From: Gammaproteobacteria bacterium
Lineage (GTDB): Bacteria; Pseudomonadota; Gammaproteobacteria; Pseudomonadales; Azotimanducaceae
Reading direction: 5' to 3'
Length of the DNA stretch: 6,426 nt
Assembly (NCBI GenBank): GCA_027295975.1
Contig: JAPUJX010000080.1
Location: 1 to 6,426, forward strand
Below the pieces are notes generated by a model. That model did no database searches. It was not told the DNA's origin and worked only from the letters and a program-made list of their open reading frames with translations. Below, piece by piece: positions 6,114 to 6,426 of the stretch; position 1 is the stretch's first letter; each line of letters starts with the position of its first letter. Made by a program: the position numbers and the translations under genes.

Positions 6114-6426
6114 TTATGGAGAAGAGTTGGAATCTTCCTCGCCACTGGGTTTGTTATTATCGAATAACTTGTCTGCGTCCTTTCCGTATGTCGGGTCGTT
6201 CAACTCTCCTTCCTGCCAGGAGAGGTCATCTTCCCAACGCTCATCGTCATCGTCATCGTCCGGCCCAAGCACCGGTAACGGATCGAACTGTCGCCACATG
6301 GGTGATGAACCCAACAAGCTCAGCACCAGTGCACCAGAGCGAAGTACCCAGACTGCAAAACCCGCGGATAGTGAGACGGTCGCCACCGCTGAACCCAACA
6401 TGACGGATTGGTAGTCTTTCAGGACA
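6114..6426 (-). CDS. C-terminal end of a large surface protein with membrane anchor and acidic tail (5' end outside window)
   Basis: The frame stays open to the window edge, so the 103 visible residues are a C-terminal fragment; the ATG at 6401 is internal. A hydrophobic segment (about 8-28) is followed by Arg29 and a second hydrophobic stretch (about 31-43), then PMWRQFDPLPVL at 42-53, then six Asp and a strongly acidic, Ser/Asn-rich end. From memory, this hydrophobic segment, W-R-x-x-D-P-L-P and acidic tail is the end of very large repeat-rich surface proteins of gammaproteobacteria. The bulk of the protein would be outside and the acidic tail probably cytoplasmic. The visible part cannot show which repeats it carries or whether it is an adhesin. 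It is followed by the 313-bp gap and the separate protease promoter, so it is probably a separate transcription unit. Confidence 0.75.
   Translation of the reverse strand, partial: VLKDYQSVMLGSAVATVSLSAGFAVWVLRSGALVLSLLGSSPMWRQFDPLPVLGPDDDDDDERWEDDLSWQEGELNDPTYGKDADKLFDNNKPSGEEDSNSSP
6241..6260. repeat. Short hexanucleotide repeat encoding the poly-Asp run
   Basis: Three copies of tcatcg plus tc on the plus strand; on the minus strand alternating GAC/GAT codons give the Asp run. A slippage-prone tract, though a 6-bp unit keeps the frame. Confidence 0.8.

Overview
The window looks like a chromosomal segment of a free-living, probably marine, gammaproteobacterium. This is inferred from protein style only: cyclic-di-GMP enzymes with a beta-propeller sensor, a multidomain subtilase with beta-sandwich inserts, and a large surface protein with an acidic tail. 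GC content looks moderate (mid 50s by eye). No RNA gene, CRISPR array or insertion sequence was seen.

Layout. Plus strand, 1-1818: the C-terminal 605 residues of a membrane-bound diguanylate cyclase with propeller repeats, a Y_Y_Y domain, one membrane helix, a coiled coil and a GGDEF domain with an intact I-site. All other genes lie on the minus strand. In transcription order these are: the end of a surface protein with a C-terminal membrane anchor (6426-6114), a 313-bp regulatory gap (6113-5801), a secreted subtilisin-like protease (about 5800-2774), and a stand-alone EAL phosphodiesterase (2781-1846). The EAL gene converges on the cyclase gene with 27 bp between their stop codons.

The most striking point is the protease. 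Three consecutive open segments lie in one and the same reading frame and together spell one protein: signal anchor; propeptide plus catalytic Asp; catalytic His, Asn and Ser plus C-terminal tail. They are separated only by an in-frame TGA (5507-5509) and an in-frame TAG (4106-4108). As read, no single product carries a secretion signal and the whole catalytic triad, so the gene is a fresh pseudogene, a readthrough gene, or carries two sequence errors. The protein is also architecturally odd: two beta-sandwich modules sit between the catalytic Asp and His, there are four tandem NRYLWA repeats, and a Lys/His cluster is bracketed by two cysteines.

Regulation. The gap upstream of the protease holds a near-consensus sigma-54 (-24/-12) element at 5824-5839 and, about 180-240 bp upstream of the implied transcript start, three imperfect direct repeats spaced exactly 21 bp apart. 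This is the expected geometry for an enhancer-dependent promoter. The protease stop codon lies inside an 8-base overlap with the EAL start (ATGGATAA), so protease and phosphodiesterase form a translationally coupled operon.

Working together (inference): surface protein, secreted protease, cyclic-di-GMP hydrolase and cyclic-di-GMP synthase side by side resemble, in logic but not in homology, the Lap-type circuits in which cyclic-di-GMP controls proteolysis of a surface adhesin. The two stop codons suggest that the protease arm may be lost or conditionally expressed in this strain.
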